Shown here piece by piece: positions 1-8,634 of a stretch of DNA of 64,000 nucleotides. The translations under genes were made by a program, and so were the position numbers. Position 1 is the stretch's first letter, and every line of letters starts with the position of its first letter. The DNA lies in NCBI RefSeq assembly GCF_016888135.1, contig NZ_JACSWB010000218.1:62001-126000 (forward strand). The letters run 5' to 3'. A model generated the notes under the pieces. That model was not told the DNA's origin. It ran no database searches and worked only from the letters and a program-made list of their open reading frames with translations. The DNA comes from Leptolyngbya sp. CCY15150. GTDB taxonomy: Bacteria > Cyanobacteriota > Cyanobacteriia > RECH01.

Positions 1-390
1 ATCAGTGATTGTACGGAAACACGTTGCCTGACTCTTCTATGGGTTCTATAGATTGACGAGATAGGCACCTGTAATGTTCTGGCAAGCTCGTGATTCCCAC
101 GCCCATCTGTGAGTTATGAGCGAACGATAGGGGCTTGCCTGGAATAGGTTCTAGGGTCTTGGCTACTGCTGCAGGGGAGACAACCCAGCCCGGCATCTTG
201 CAAGAGTGAAACGCTAGAATCGCCCAAACCAAAAAGCGATCGCCCTCCCTAGTCCCATTGTGAATGAGCTTAGGGGCGATCGCCTCCAGTTAACCTACGG
301 ATTTTCTGCACTCAAATCATAAAGATTCGTCAGACGCGATCGCCTGATCCTTGCATACCTGCATGGCGCTGCGATCGCGTCTAGGGCTAG
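1..390. other. left-edge spacer without a supported gene
   Basis: This stretch contains several HIP1 octamers and AT/GC-mixed spacer sequence. A 76-codon reading frame on the minus strand (2-232) has no recognisable domain, no convincing ribosome binding site and no neighbour supporting it, so I do not call it a gene. The next feature to the right is a repeat element. Confidence 0.5.
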
Positions 391-532
391 CACTCTGAGG
401 CGTAGGTAACCCGCCTATGTGCTAAGGCGGGAAACCTCGTGTCTCCTGGATCCTCTTCGTTTTCCTGTCTTCGTTCTTCTGTTTTCGTTCTTCTATTTTC
501 ATTCTTCTGTCTTCGTTTTTCTGTCTTGCGAT
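391..532 (+). repeat. hairpin plus 14-bp minisatellite element, copy 1
   Basis: A perfect 7-bp stem (CCCGCCT at 410-416 with AGGCGGG at 425-431, 8-nt loop) is followed after about 25 nt by five head-to-tail copies of a pyrimidine-rich 14-mer, consensus TTCGTTCTTCTGTC, at 456-525, ending in TTGCGAT. A second copy with the same hairpin position, the same 8-nt loop length and the same 14-mer (two copies only) lies at about 8505-8615. Both sit just past the 3' end of a minus-strand gene. The arrangement is seen directly; its role (terminator, small RNA, or decayed mobile-element end) is unknown. Confidence 0.8.
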
Positions 533-533
533 C

Positions 534-1775
534 CTAGCTGTAGACCTGATCTAGGCGCACGAGGGTGTGGAGCAACACGGTCGCTCCCTGAGTACATTGT
601 TCTGGGGAAGTGTATTCTTGGTCGGAGTGACTGATGCCGGCATGACTGGGCACAAAAATCATGCCCATGTCGGTGATATGCCCCATTTCCATAGCGTCGT
701 GACCGGCGCGGCTGGGTAAGGCATGGGCGGAAAATCCTAGGTCTTGGCAGACTTCGCGGATGACGGACTTGATGCTGGCGGCGGCGGGGGAGGGCTTGAC
801 TTTCAAAATAGGGGTCATGTCAATGTCGGTGCGGGTCTTGGCGGCGATCGCCCGCAGGTGCCGCGATAGCTGATAGGTCATGTCATCCAGACAATCCTGG
901 GACAGATCCCGCATATCTACGGTCAGTTCCACCCGACCGGGGACAATGTTGGCAGCGTTGGGAGACACGTTGAGGGAGCCCACGGTGGCCACAGGACGGC
1001 TGGGTTGCTCTAGGGCGATCGCCTGCACGGCCAGGGTCACCTGAGCGGCAGCCACCAGAGCATCATGGCGCATATCCATGGGGGTGGTGCCAGCATGGTT
1101 GGGCACGCCGGTGATGGTAATGGCGTAGCGGTTCATGCCCACCACGCCATCCACTACGCCAATTTCATAGCCTTTGCTGTCGAGCACACTGCCCTGTTCC
1201 ACATGCAGTTCTACAAAGGCCGCCATATCTTCGCGGCTACGGCGGGCCGAGAGAATGCGCGACCAGTCACCGCCCACGGCATCCAAACAGGCTTGAATCG
1301 AGGTGCCCTGTTCTGGATGGTAAATCGCTTCTCCCTTCACGGCACCAGCGATCGCCCGCGACCCAATCATGCTGCTTTCTTCGTCGCTGAAAACAATGAC
1401 GTCTAGGGGATGGTCTAGCCGTAGCCCTTGTTCATGGAGGCTCTGCACCGCTTCAATGCCTGCCAAAACCCCAAGAACGCCGTCATAACGACCGCCCGCC
1501 GGCACGGTATCAATGTGGGAGCCGGTGGCGATCGCCGCCAGCTTGGGTTGTTGACCGGCATAGCGGCCAATCATATTTCCGGCTGCATCAACCCGTACCT
1601 TCATGCCAGCCTGTTCCATCCACTGGCGCACCCGCTGCCGAGCTTGGCAATCTTCGGGGCTAAAGGCCAAACGGCGAATGCCACCGTGGGGCAGCCGACC
1701 TAGTTCGGCTAGTTGATCAATATGCTGATTGAGGCGATCGCCATTGACAGCGAGAGCGGTAGTAAGTACGGTCAT
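534..1775 (-). CDS. M20-family Zn-dependent amidohydrolase (N-carbamoyl-amino-acid hydrolase / allantoate amidohydrolase type)
   Basis: The 413-residue protein has the layout of the hydantoinase/carbamoylase branch of M20 peptidases: an N-terminal catalytic domain with GSHIDTVPAGGRYDG (first metal-binding His and Asp, about residues 87-101), SDEES (bridging acidic residues, about 130-134) and HVEQG (about 192-196), then a dimerisation domain and a closing metal-His region near HAGISHS. Members hydrolyse N-carbamoyl amino acids, allantoate or ureidoglycine/ureidoglycolate, releasing ammonia; the exact substrate cannot be read from the sequence. The length is normal for the family. It is transcribed divergently from a small cyclotransferase-like gene and guanine deaminase, which favours a purine/ureide nitrogen role. 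ATG start at 1775; no signal peptide, so probably cytoplasmic. Confidence 0.85.
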   Translation of the reverse strand: MTVLTTALAVNGDRLNQHIDQLAELGRLPHGGIRRLAFSPEDCQARQRVRQWMEQAGMKVRVDAAGNMIGRYAGQQPKLAAIATGSHIDTVPAGGRYDGVLGVLAGIEAVQSLHEQGLRLDHPLDVIVFSDEESSMIGSRAIAGAVKGEAIYHPEQGTSIQACLDAVGGDWSRILSARRSREDMAAFVELHVEQGSVLDSKGYEIGVVDGVVGMNRYAITITGVPNHAGTTPMDMRHDALVAAAQVTLAVQAIALEQPSRPVATVGSLNVSPNAANIVPGRVELTVDMRDLSQDCLDDMTYQLSRHLRAIAAKTRTDIDMTPILKVKPSPAAASIKSVIREVCQDLGFSAHALPSRAGHDAMEMGHITDMGMIFVPSHAGISHSDQEYTSPEQCTQGATVLLHTLVRLDQVYS

Positions 1776-2146
1776 AGACGAGATGCCTCCTAAAATGTGA
1801 GTGAGTTTTGCCTAGGTGCGCTGGGGTCTGAAGGGATCGAACCGCGAGCAGGGCGACAATGCAACCTTGGCGGAGCCCTAGGGCTGATTATTGAACGAAC
1901 GTGATGGGGCGATCGCCCATCCTATGACGGTACCTAGGATAGGTTCCTGAAAAATGTTCTCTATAAACTAAACTACCAGCCTTGCTGTGAAATTGAATCC
2001 GCCCTTCTGCTGACCTAGGAGCGATCGCCCATCTCCGTCACCCATCTCCGTATCTGAGGAAATGGTCACTTAAGACAGTTGACGAGATGGATGCAACAAG
2101 CCTTAATGAGATCTGTCATCGATCTACGAACGGGATTTCAACTGGC
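1776..2146. promoter_or_regulatory. divergent intergenic region of the purine/ureide cluster
   Basis: This 371-bp spacer separates the amidohydrolase (minus) from the cyclotransferase-like gene and guanine deaminase (plus), so it must hold promoters in both directions. An AT-rich TATAAACT stretch near 1960-1970 could contribute a -10 element. I looked for the NtcA consensus GTA-N8-TAC expected for nitrogen control and did not find a perfect one. HIP1 octamers are present. Confidence 0.4.
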
Positions 2147-2560
2147 ATGACCGACTCGAACGCATCTGTTAAACATATCTTCATTTGCGGATCTGCACTG
2201 CAAGGGCAGCCTGACCACGGCAATCTCCAGGGGGCAAAGTTTTTGGGCCCCACCTGCACTCAGCCCCGCTACCGGCTCCATGCGGCAGGCAATGGATGGC
2301 ATCCTGCGATCTATGAAGTGGAGACCGGAGGCATCAGTATTCCTGGAGAAGTCTATGAAATGACCTTGGCTGAATACGAGTACTTGCTGGCCAATGAGCC
2401 ACCCAATATGTATCCCGATGACGTGGTGCTAGAGAACGGTGATGTGGCGACTGCCATGCTGTATCCCAAGGCACTGATTGATCAACACCAATGGCCCGAT
2501 ATTTCCCACTACGGCGGCTGGGCAGCATACAAAGCAGATCAACCACAGGCTAGCTCATGA
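2147..2560 (+). CDS. gamma-glutamylcyclotransferase-like / allophanate hydrolase C-terminal-domain-like protein
   Basis: The protein opens with IFICGSALQGQPDHGNL, resembling the F-V-(Y/C)-G-(S/T)-L loop of the gamma-glutamylcyclotransferase fold, and continues through a segment about choosing GEVYEM and LANEPPNMYPDD, as in the stand-alone homologues of the AtzF (allophanate hydrolase) C-terminal domain. That domain acts on N-carboxyurea-type intermediates in AtzF (family knowledge); activity here is not established. I prefer the ATG at 2147 (137 aa) because the domain begins about ten residues later; an ATG at 2087 would add 20 unmatched residues. Its stop overlaps the guanine deaminase start by 4 nt, indicating translational coupling. 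Confidence 0.65.
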   Translation: MTDSNASVKHIFICGSALQGQPDHGNLQGAKFLGPTCTQPRYRLHAAGNGWHPAIYEVETGGISIPGEVYEMTLAEYEYLLANEPPNMYPDDVVLENGDVATAMLYPKALIDQHQWPDISHYGGWAAYKADQPQASS

Positions 2561-3033
2561 CAGAACCCAATCCTGAATTTATGCGAGAGGCGATCGCTCA
2601 GTCCCTAGAGGGCATGCGCCATGGCCATGGCGGCCCGTTTGGCGCAGTGATTGTCAAGGATGGAACTATTATTGCTCGGGGACATAACCGAGTCCTGACG
2701 TCCAACGACCCCACAGCTCATGCGGAGGTCAGCGTGATTCGAGATGCTTGCCAGCAACTGCAAAGCTTTCAGCTCGACGGCTGTGAGCTATACACTAGCT
2801 GTGAACCCTGTCCTATGTGCCTAGGCGCAATCTACTGGTCTCGGCTCGACCGGGTTTACTATGGCAATACCAAAGTTGATGCCGCCGCCGCAGGGTTTGA
2901 CGATCAGTTCATCTATGATGAGCTAGATGTGTCCATGGGCGATCGCCAGCTCCCCATGAAGCCTTTCCTGCGCGAGGAAGCCCAGAGTGCCTTCCAAGAG
3001 TGGATTGAAAAATCTGATAAAACGCCTTACTAA
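2557..3033 (+). CDS. guaD: guanine deaminase (CDA-fold nucleoside/base deaminase)
   Basis: The 158-aa protein has the zinc-binding signature of cytidine-deaminase-fold enzymes: HAE (about residues 73-75; Zn His and proton-shuttling Glu) and PCPMC (about 104-108; two Zn Cys). The spacing, the GGPFGAVIVKDG segment and the acidic C-terminal half match the Bacillus-type guanine deaminase rather than tRNA adenosine deaminase TadA. It would convert guanine to xanthine and ammonia in the cytoplasm. It overlaps the preceding cyclotransferase-like gene by 4 nt (ATGA), so the two are an operon. TadA remains an alternative but is less likely because of the purine-ureide neighbours. Confidence 0.82.
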   Translation: MTEPNPEFMREAIAQSLEGMRHGHGGPFGAVIVKDGTIIARGHNRVLTSNDPTAHAEVSVIRDACQQLQSFQLDGCELYTSCEPCPMCLGAIYWSRLDRVYYGNTKVDAAAAGFDDQFIYDELDVSMGDRQLPMKPFLREEAQSAFQEWIEKSDKTPY

Positions 3034-3044
3034 CGCCTGGAAAC

Positions 3045-3076
3045 CTGGTTGGGTCGCACTTGCTTGACCCAGCCAG
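3045..3076. terminator. hairpin between convergent guaD and iscA-like genes
   Basis: An 11-bp stem with one G-T wobble (CTGGTTGGGTC at 3045-3055 with GACCCAGCCAG at 3066-3076) and a 10-nt loop lies 12 bases past the guanine deaminase stop and 40 bases from the end of the convergent Fe-S gene. There is no long T-run on either side, so it may work as a bidirectional transcription barrier or RNA 3'-end stabiliser. Confidence 0.6.
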
Positions 3077-3116
3077 ACTTGGACTAGCTATTTCCTTGAC
3101 TAGCTATCCTAAAGTA

Positions 3117-3464
3117 CTAGGCCAACGTGAGCTCGGGTGATTGGGTGGAAAAAGAATTGCCACAGCCACAGTCTTGCCGAGATTGGGGGTTGCGGAAGCG
3201 AAAGCCACCGCCCATTAAATCTTCGGCATAATCCACCGTGAGTCCTTCTAGCACCGCCGCACTCTCGACATCCACAGCAACCCAGATATGGTCATGCTGA
3301 GAGACATGATCATCAGCATGGGGGCGATCGACTAAGTCGAGGATGTAATAGAGATCTTGGCAGCCGCCCGGCCGCACCGAAATCCGCAGCCAGGCATCGG
3401 GCTGGTCTCGACTATGTTTCAGGCGATTGACTTCTGCGATCGCAGTTGAACTGAGGTGAATCAT
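3117..3464 (-). CDS. iron-sulfur cluster assembly protein, IscA/SufA/HesB family
   Basis: The 115-aa protein has the A-type carrier pattern: an early Cys in RPGGCQDL (about residue 35) and a C-terminal CGCGNSF (two Cys, about residues 99 and 101), with GGGFRFRNP before it. These three cysteines bind or pass on Fe-S clusters in the family. The length is about ten residues longer than minimal IscA because of a serine/threonine-rich tail. It stands alone, convergent with guaD and followed upstream by a separate cupin gene on the same strand, 208 bp away. Cytoplasmic. Which A-type subfamily (IscA, SufA or ErpA) cannot be decided. Confidence 0.88.
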   Translation of the reverse strand: MIHLSSTAIAEVNRLKHSRDQPDAWLRISVRPGGCQDLYYILDLVDRPHADDHVSQHDHIWVAVDVESAAVLEGLTVDYAEDLMGGGFRFRNPQSRQDCGCGNSFSTQSPELTLA

Positions 3465-3643
3465 AGCTGTTACTGAACAGATGTCTTTGAACAGGACGTT
3501 ATCCCAATCCTGTCCAATGTCTCATTACTGTAGCAGCACAATGACACCAAGCACGAGAGTCGCGTCGGCTAGTAGAGCGGTGAAGCGATCGCCTGATGGT
3601 GGAGCGATCGCTGTTCTGGCTCAACCTAGCGTATGCTGGGCGC

Positions 3644-3688
3644 TAGGATTTGCGATCTTAGGATTTGCGATCTTAGGATTTGCGATCG
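3644..3688. repeat. three tandem 15-bp units
   Basis: Three consecutive copies of TAGGATTTGCGATCT run from 3644 to 3688; the third ends in G and merges into a GCGATCGC HIP1 site. The stop codon and last residues of the minus-strand cupin gene lie inside the third unit, so array growth could move the cupin C-terminus. Confidence 0.85.
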
Positions 3689-4089
3689 CGGGCGTAGTCG
3701 TCTTGGTAGCGAATAATGTCGTCTTCTCCGAGGTACTGACCGTTTTGCACCTCAATTAAGATCAATGGAATCACCCCAGGGTTTTCGAGACGGTGCTGGG
3801 TGCAGGCCGGTACATAGGTTGATTGGTTGCTAAACAGCAGCTTCTCTTCCCCATCACAAACCACCTTAGCGGTTCCCGATACCACAATCCAATGCTCACT
3901 GCGGTGGTGGTGCATTTGAAGGCTGAGGCGATGGCCCGGCTTGACTTCAATGCGCTTAATCTTGTACCCCTGCCCTTCTTCCAGAACGGTGTACGACCCC
4001 CAGGGACGTGGCTCAGCTTCCCCAGAACCACCCGAGGTGCTCGGGAGCGTTAAATTCACGGGTACTGTCGCTTCCTTGGTCTGAGTCAT
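3673..4089 (-). CDS. small cupin protein related to the C-terminal domain of type II phosphomannose isomerase
   Basis: The 138-aa protein carries RPWGSYTVLEEG and KPGHRLSLQMHHHRSEHWIV, the hallmark of the cupin domain found at the C-terminus of mannose-1-phosphate guanylyltransferase/mannose-6-phosphate isomerase enzymes; the HHHRSEHW cluster gives the metal-binding histidines, and VPACTQHRLENPG the closing His. The nucleotidyltransferase half is absent, so this is a stand-alone cupin, common in cyanobacteria. A role in sugar-phosphate isomerisation or sensing is inference only. ATG start at 4089. The stop is inside a 15-bp tandem repeat. A GGSGEAE linker precedes the domain. Confidence 0.8.
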   Translation of the reverse strand: MTQTKEATVPVNLTLPSTSGGSGEAEPRPWGSYTVLEEGQGYKIKRIEVKPGHRLSLQMHHHRSEHWIVVSGTAKVVCDGEEKLLFSNQSTYVPACTQHRLENPGVIPLILIEVQNGQYLGEDDIIRYQDDYARDRKS

Positions 4090-4801
4090 GAAACTGCTCT
4101 CCTAAAAATCCGGGTGTGCAACATCTCAAACGTGCTGATGGATCTCATCATTCAGGCGAGTTGGGGCTGATACTCTTCACTATGGCTGTGATGAAGATGA
4201 ATGCCCCTACCCTTCTCAATATTCCCAAGTATCTACAAAGGAGACCGCTCTTTTGCCCTGATGCCATGCCCAGGGTAGACCCAACCTAACATAACAAACT
4301 CAGATCTTCTGTACGCGATCGGCGGTATTGTATGACACGAGTACAGGTCAATTCTTCATAAAACTAGGGTGATGTTCAAAGATGATATGAAGTTATCCCA
4401 AGTCAAGCAATGGGGCCCGCGAGAGATTTGACCAACGTTCGATGAACGACCCGAAACGTTAGGTGTGGTTTGACTTCAGAGGAGTATAGTGCAGCTATAT
4501 CCTTAGCAAGGTGCCCGACTTGCGTCTCGTCCCATCCCTCTTGAAGCGGATAGGGCAACGGTGAGGTTAGCCAAAGCGTGCGTGACCGTCGAAACTGTTC
4601 TTCATGTTACATTTTAGGGCTGTTAAGATTTCGTAAAGTAACGAAGCACTGAGACGGGTTGAAGAGCGATCGCTCTCTCGGTTCCTAGAGTAACCGATGG
4701 ATTTATCACCAGAACCCCCTTGCTGACAAGATAATATAGATTCAGCAACGATTCTCAATATTCGGTATAGTCATTCAGGCAAGCGAGGAGCATCGCAACG
4801 C
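4090..4801. promoter_or_regulatory. long leader/spacer upstream of dnaK3
   Basis: This 712-bp spacer separates the divergent cupin and dnaK3. I see no CIRCE element (TTAGCACTC-N9-GAGTGCTAA), tRNA or recognisable riboswitch. Near the dnaK3 end there is a TATAGT at 4766-4771 as a possible -10 and GAGGAG at 4785-4790 as a ribosome binding site 11 nt before the ATG. A 14-bp palindrome built on HIP1 (AGAGCGATCGCTCT) lies near 4665-4680. A short minus-strand frame at 4567-4758 looks random. Confidence 0.4.
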
Positions 4802-7318
4802 ATGGGAAAAGTCGTCGGTATTGACTTGGGCACCACAAACTCAGTTGTCGCTGTGATGGAGGGCGGCAAACCCATTGTCATCGCCAATTCAGAAAGTATG
4901 AGGACGACTCCCTCCGTGGTTGCGTTTAGCAAAGATGGAGAGCGCCTCGTGGGGCAGATGGCCCGTCGCCAGTCTGTGCTAAATCCTCAAAATACTTTTT
5001 ATGGCATCAAGCGCTACATCGGTCGGCGCTACAGCGAACTGCCTGCGGAGTCGAGGCGGGTGCCCTACACTATCCGGCGGGATGAGGTGGGTAACGTGAA
5101 GGTGCAATGTCCGCGCTTGCAAAAGGAATTTGCCCCGGAAGAGATTTCGGCCATGGTGCTACGCAAGCTGGTGGATGAAGCTAGTCGCTACCTGGGAGAA
5201 TCGGTGACCGGTGCGGTGATTACGGTGCCGGCCTATTTCAACGATGCCCAGCGGCAGGCTACCCGCGATGCAGGGCGGATTGCTGGGCTGGAGGTGAAGC
5301 GGATTATTAATGAGCCAACCGCGGCGGCCCTGTCCTATGGCCTAGAGCGCCGGGACAGTCAGCGTATCTTGGTGTTTGACTTGGGCGGCGGCACCTTTGA
5401 TGTGTCGGTGCTGGACATCAGCGATGGCGTTTTTGAGGTGAAGGCCACTAGCGGCGATACCCAATTGGGCGGCAGTGACTTTGACAGCAAAATTGTCGAT
5501 TGGCTAGCGGAGCAGTTTCTAGAAGCGGAAGGCATTGATCTACGGCGCGATCGCCAAGCGCTGCAGCGGTTGATGGAGGCGGCGGAGAAGGCCAAAATTG
5601 AGCTGTCTGGGGTCACGAATACGGAAATTAATTTGCCGTTTATTACCGCTACGCCGGATGGCCCTAAGCATCTTGAGACCCGGCTGACGCGATCGCAATT
5701 TGAAGGACTCTGTGGTGACTTGATCAGCCGCTTGCAGCTTCCCGTCAAGCAAGCGATCGCTGATTCAGGACTACCGCCGAGCCAAATTAATGAAGTGATT
5801 CTCGTAGGCGGCGGTAGTCGAATGCCGATGGTGCAGCGGTTGGTGCGATCGCTGATTGACCTAGAGCCCAATCAAACGGTGAATCCTGATGAAGTGGTGG
5901 CGGTGGGTGCAGCGATTCAAGCCGGCATTCTCAACCAAGACATTCAAGACATTTTGCTGCTGGACGTGACGCCGTTGTCTATTGGTCTGGAAACCATTGG
6001 CGGCGTCATGAAAAAACTGATTCCGCGCAATACGACGATTCCCGTGCGGCGATCAGATGTGTTTTCCACGGCGGAAAATAACCAAACCTTGGTGGAGGTG
6101 CATGTCCTCCAAGGGGAACGGGAAATGGTGGCAGACAACAAATCTCTAGGCCGCTTTAAGCTCATGGGCATTCCCCCAGCGCCGCGTGGTGTGCCGCAAA
6201 TTCTCGTGTCTCTGGACATCGACGCTAACGGCATTCTGCAGGTGACGGCCCTCGATAAAACCACCGGTCGAGAACAGGGCGTCACTATTCAGGGCGCTTC
6301 CACTCTGAGTGAGGAGGAAGTCAACCGCATGATTCTGGAGGCAGAGCAGTTTGCGGATGAAGATCGGGCGAAGCGAGAACGGATTGAAAAACGCACCAAG
6401 GCTGAAGCCCTCACCTTCCAAGCCGAGCGCCTGCTGCGCGAAGTGGCCCTAGACTTTGGGATGCAGTTTGCTGGCAGCTATCGCCGTCGTATTGAGCGAT
6501 TGGTGCAGGATCTGCGGGATTGCCTGGATCGCAAGGATGACCGGGGTATTGATATGACCCAGTCGGAACTGCAGGATGCGCTCTACGATCTGCGCCAGGA
6601 AGCCTATCAATTTGCCAAGGAGGAAGAGGAGGAAGACGACTTCTTTGGATCCATCCGTCGCACGATTGCCAACTTGGGCAAGGATGATGATGAGTATGAT
6701 TATTATGATCGCCGTAGGGATCCCTATGAGCGCGATCCCTATACTCAGGATCCTTACAAGCGTTCTCCTTACCAGGATCCCTACAGACGTGATCCCTATG
6801 CTCAGGATCCCTACCAGCCGAATCGCGATCCGTATCGGGCAGAGCCATCGCGATCCGATGCCGGTCGCCGTGATCCCTATCCGTCCTACGACTATCGGCA
6901 AGATGCGCCCAGCCGGGATCCCTATGCTCAAGATCCCTACAATGCGCGTCCTAGCAAGGATCCGTATAGCAAAGATCCCTATGCTCAGGATCCCTACGAT
7001 GCACGTCCTACGCGGGATCCCTATGCTCAAGATCCCTATGATGCACGTCCTGCTCGGGATCCCTATGCCCAGGATCCCTATAATGCTCGCCCTAGCAGAG
7101 ATTCGTATAGCAACGATCCCTATGATGCGCGTTCTACACGCGATCCCTATGGCGATCGCCGCCCGGCTGCTCCCTCCGACCCCTATGCTGCTCGTCCTCC
7201 ACTGGATCGCCCGCGAGGAGAGCGATCGCCTGCACCGCCGCCCAATGACTATGACAATCGCCGTACCCCTCGCTATTCTGACGATGAAGATTGGGGTGAC
7301 GAGGATGAATGGCTCTAA
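4802..7318 (+). CDS. dnaK3: Hsp70 chaperone DnaK3 with a DPY-repeat C-terminal tail
   Basis: The first ~600 residues are a complete Hsp70: [16 protein letters not shown] (phosphate 1, residues 6-21), [27 protein letters not shown] (phosphate 2) and [11 protein letters not shown] (adenosine), a substrate-binding domain and a helical lid. From about residue 606 an acidic segment leads into a ~200-residue disordered tail with about 20 DPY triplets in units such as [11 protein letters not shown], ending in an acidic EDW...EDEWL. At 838 aa it is about 200 residues longer than ordinary DnaK; long tails mark the cyanobacterial DnaK3 type, reported to associate with thylakoids. A dnaJ follows 169 bp downstream, as known for dnaK3. 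RBS GAGGAG precedes the ATG. Confidence 0.92.
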   Translation: MGKVVGIDLGTTNSVVAVMEGGKPIVIANSESMRTTPSVVAFSKDGERLVGQMARRQSVLNPQNTFYGIKRYIGRRYSELPAESRRVPYTIRRDEVGNVKVQCPRLQKEFAPEEISAMVLRKLVDEASRYLGESVTGAVITVPAYFNDAQRQATRDAGRIAGLEVKRIINEPTAAALSYGLERRDSQRILVFDLGGGTFDVSVLDISDGVFEVKATSGDTQLGGSDFDSKIVDWLAEQFLEAEGIDLRRDRQALQRLMEAAEKAKIELSGVTNTEINLPFITATPDGPKHLETRLTRSQFEGLCGDLISRLQLPVKQAIADSGLPPSQINEVILVGGGSRMPMVQRLVRSLIDLEPNQTVNPDEVVAVGAAIQAGILNQDIQDILLLDVTPLSIGLETIGGVMKKLIPRNTTIPVRRSDVFSTAENNQTLVEVHVLQGEREMVADNKSLGRFKLMGIPPAPRGVPQILVSLDIDANGILQVTALDKTTGREQGVTIQGASTLSEEEVNRMILEAEQFADEDRAKRERIEKRTKAEALTFQAERLLREVALDFGMQFAGSYRRRIERLVQDLRDCLDRKDDRGIDMTQSELQDALYDLRQEAYQFAKEEEEEDDFFGSIRRTIANLGKDDDEYDYYDRRRDPYERDPYTQDPYKRSPYQDPYRRDPYAQDPYQPNRDPYRAEPSRSDAGRRDPYPSYDYRQDAPSRDPYAQDPYNARPSKDPYSKDPYAQDPYDARPTRDPYAQDPYDARPARDPYAQDPYNARPSRDSYSNDPYDARSTRDPYGDRRPAAPSDPYAARPPLDRPRGERSPAPPPNDYDNRRTPRYSDDEDWGDEDEWL

Positions 7319-7334
7319 GTCTAAGGGGTTGATG

Positions 7335-7389
7335 GCTACTAGGTTGCCACTAGGTTGCTACTAGGCTGCTACTAAGTTGTCACTGAGGG
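7335..7389. repeat. five tandem 11-bp units between dnaK3 and dnaJ
   Basis: Five head-to-tail variants of GCTACTAGGTT occupy 7335-7389, immediately downstream of the dnaK3 stop and upstream of a HIP1 site. The first four differ from each other by one or two bases, the fifth is more diverged. No hairpin terminator is visible in the gap, which is compatible with read-through into dnaJ. Confidence 0.8.
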
Positions 7390-7502
7390 GCGATCGCCTT
7401 CATCTCCAGCTTGATGTCATCTCCAGGTTGACTACTGATACTTTTGATACCTGTATCTCGTTCACATAACGCTCTGACTCATTCGCCGTGTCCAACGCCT
7501 CT

Positions 7503-8495
7503 ATGCAAAACTTCCGGAACTACTATCAAATCTTGGGAGTTCCTCGGGACGCTACACTTGACGATATCAAAAAAGCATTTCGTGCCTTGGCCCGCCAATA
7601 TCATCCGGATATGAATCCGGGGAATAAAGCAGCGGAGGAAACGTTTAAAGATCTTGGCGAGGCCTATGAGGTGCTGTCAGACGTCAGCCGCCGAGAACAG
7701 TACGATCGCTTCAGCCAATATTGGAAACAGCCTGGATTCCAGCGAAAAGCTCGGAGCGGTCGTGGTGCGGCCGATGATCTCAACTTTAGTGATTTCCCAG
7801 ACTTTAATAGCTTTGTCGATCAATTGCTGAATCGCCGGGAGGAAACGGTTGCCCGTGCCCCTGCGCCACGTGCCGCCTCTCCCCGTCCGGCAGCGTCTAC
7901 CTCAGCTCCCCCGCGGCCAGCATCTACGGGCAAAGCACCTCGGCGATCGCCCCCTCCGAAATCCACGGCTAATCCTTCTCCGCGCGCTCGGGACACAGAA
8001 GCCCGCCTGACGGTGCCCCTAGAAACGGCCTACGCGGGTGGACGGGAGCGAATTCGTCTGGAAGATGGGCGATCGCTTGAGGTGAATATGCCAGCAGCGA
8101 TCGTCAGTGGACAGCGGATTCGCCTCAAAGGACAGGGATCTCAAGGGGGAGATCTCTATCTAAAAATTACCCTTGCTCCCCATGCTTTTTTTGGCGTTGA
8201 GGGAGCAGATATCTATTGCAAGGTGCCGGTGACGCCCAGTGAAGCAATTCTCGGTGCGGCTGTGGAGATTCCTACCCTAGATGGCCCGGTGAAAATGACG
8301 ATTCCGGCGGGGGTGCAGCCAGGGCAAAAGTTACGGTTGGCGGGCAAAGGATACCCCATTGAAGGGCAGCGGGGCGATCAAATTGTGGAGATTGTTCTGG
8401 CTCTGCCGAAGGATCTCACCACCCATGAACGGGAACTCTACGAAAAACTGCGGCAGCTTGAAACCTTTAACCCTCGGGGGCATTTGTTCTTATAA
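7503..8495 (+). CDS. dnaJ3: DnaJ-type co-chaperone without zinc finger, partner of DnaK3
   Basis: The protein starts with a J-domain ([10 protein letters not shown]...[11 protein letters not shown], with the HPD tripeptide that stimulates Hsp70 ATPase at about residues 36-38), followed by a Pro/Ala/Ser-rich linker (about 105-165) and the two beta-barrel C-terminal substrate-binding domains ([13 protein letters not shown] to the end). No CxxCxGxG repeats are present, so it is a type II (CbpA-like) DnaJ. I choose the ATG at 7503 (330 aa) because homologues begin MQNF; a GTG at 7488 would add five residues. Its position after dnaK3 suggests a dedicated pair. Confidence 0.88.
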   Translation: MQNFRNYYQILGVPRDATLDDIKKAFRALARQYHPDMNPGNKAAEETFKDLGEAYEVLSDVSRREQYDRFSQYWKQPGFQRKARSGRGAADDLNFSDFPDFNSFVDQLLNRREETVARAPAPRAASPRPAASTSAPPRPASTGKAPRRSPPPKSTANPSPRARDTEARLTVPLETAYAGGRERIRLEDGRSLEVNMPAAIVSGQRIRLKGQGSQGGDLYLKITLAPHAFFGVEGADIYCKVPVTPSEAILGAAVEIPTLDGPVKMTIPAGVQPGQKLRLAGKGYPIEGQRGDQIVEIVLALPKDLTTHERELYEKLRQLETFNPRGHLFL

Positions 8496-8504
8496 TGCTC
8501 ACGC

Positions 8505-8615
8505 AGATGGCTAGTCCTCTGAAGCGGAAGTCACCCGCCTATGGACTCAGGCGGAAACCTTGTTTTTCCTGGAATTCTTTTTCGTTCTTCTGTCTTTGTT
8601 CTTCTGTCTTGCGAT
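8505..8615 (+). repeat. hairpin plus 14-bp minisatellite element, copy 2
   Basis: This is the second copy of the element at 391-532: stem CCGCCT (8535-8540) with AGGCGG (8549-8554), 8-nt loop, GAAACCT-like sequence, then two 14-bp units (8581-8608) identical or nearly so to those of copy 1 and the same TTGCGAT end. It lies directly after dnaJ and before the convergent small membrane-protein gene, so the hairpin with its T-rich flank could end dnaJ transcripts. Confidence 0.8.
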
Positions 8616-8634
8616 ACTGGTCAGCTAGGACTCG

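Noticed and set aside
2-232. 76-codon minus-strand frame at the window edge
   Set aside because: No recognisable domain or supporting context.
1825-1850. tRNA-like TPsiC word (GGATCGAACC) on the minus strand
   Set aside because: No acceptor stem or anticodon arm could be folded around it.
3481-3759. 92-codon plus-strand frame with LGFAI repeats
   Set aside because: It is the translation of the 15-bp tandem repeat and overlaps the end of the cupin gene.
4567-4758. 63-codon minus-strand frame upstream of dnaK3
   Set aside because: No domain, no ribosome binding site, and it lies over the dnaK3 promoter region.
4090-4801. CIRCE/HrcA operator upstream of dnaK3
   Set aside because: The inverted repeat TTAGCACTC-N9-GAGTGCTAA was not found.
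6576-7364. A 262-codon basic frame overlapping the DnaK3 tail
   Set aside because: Its Arg/Ile/Pro repetition is only the +1 translation of the DPY repeats, and DnaK3 in the other frame is complete.
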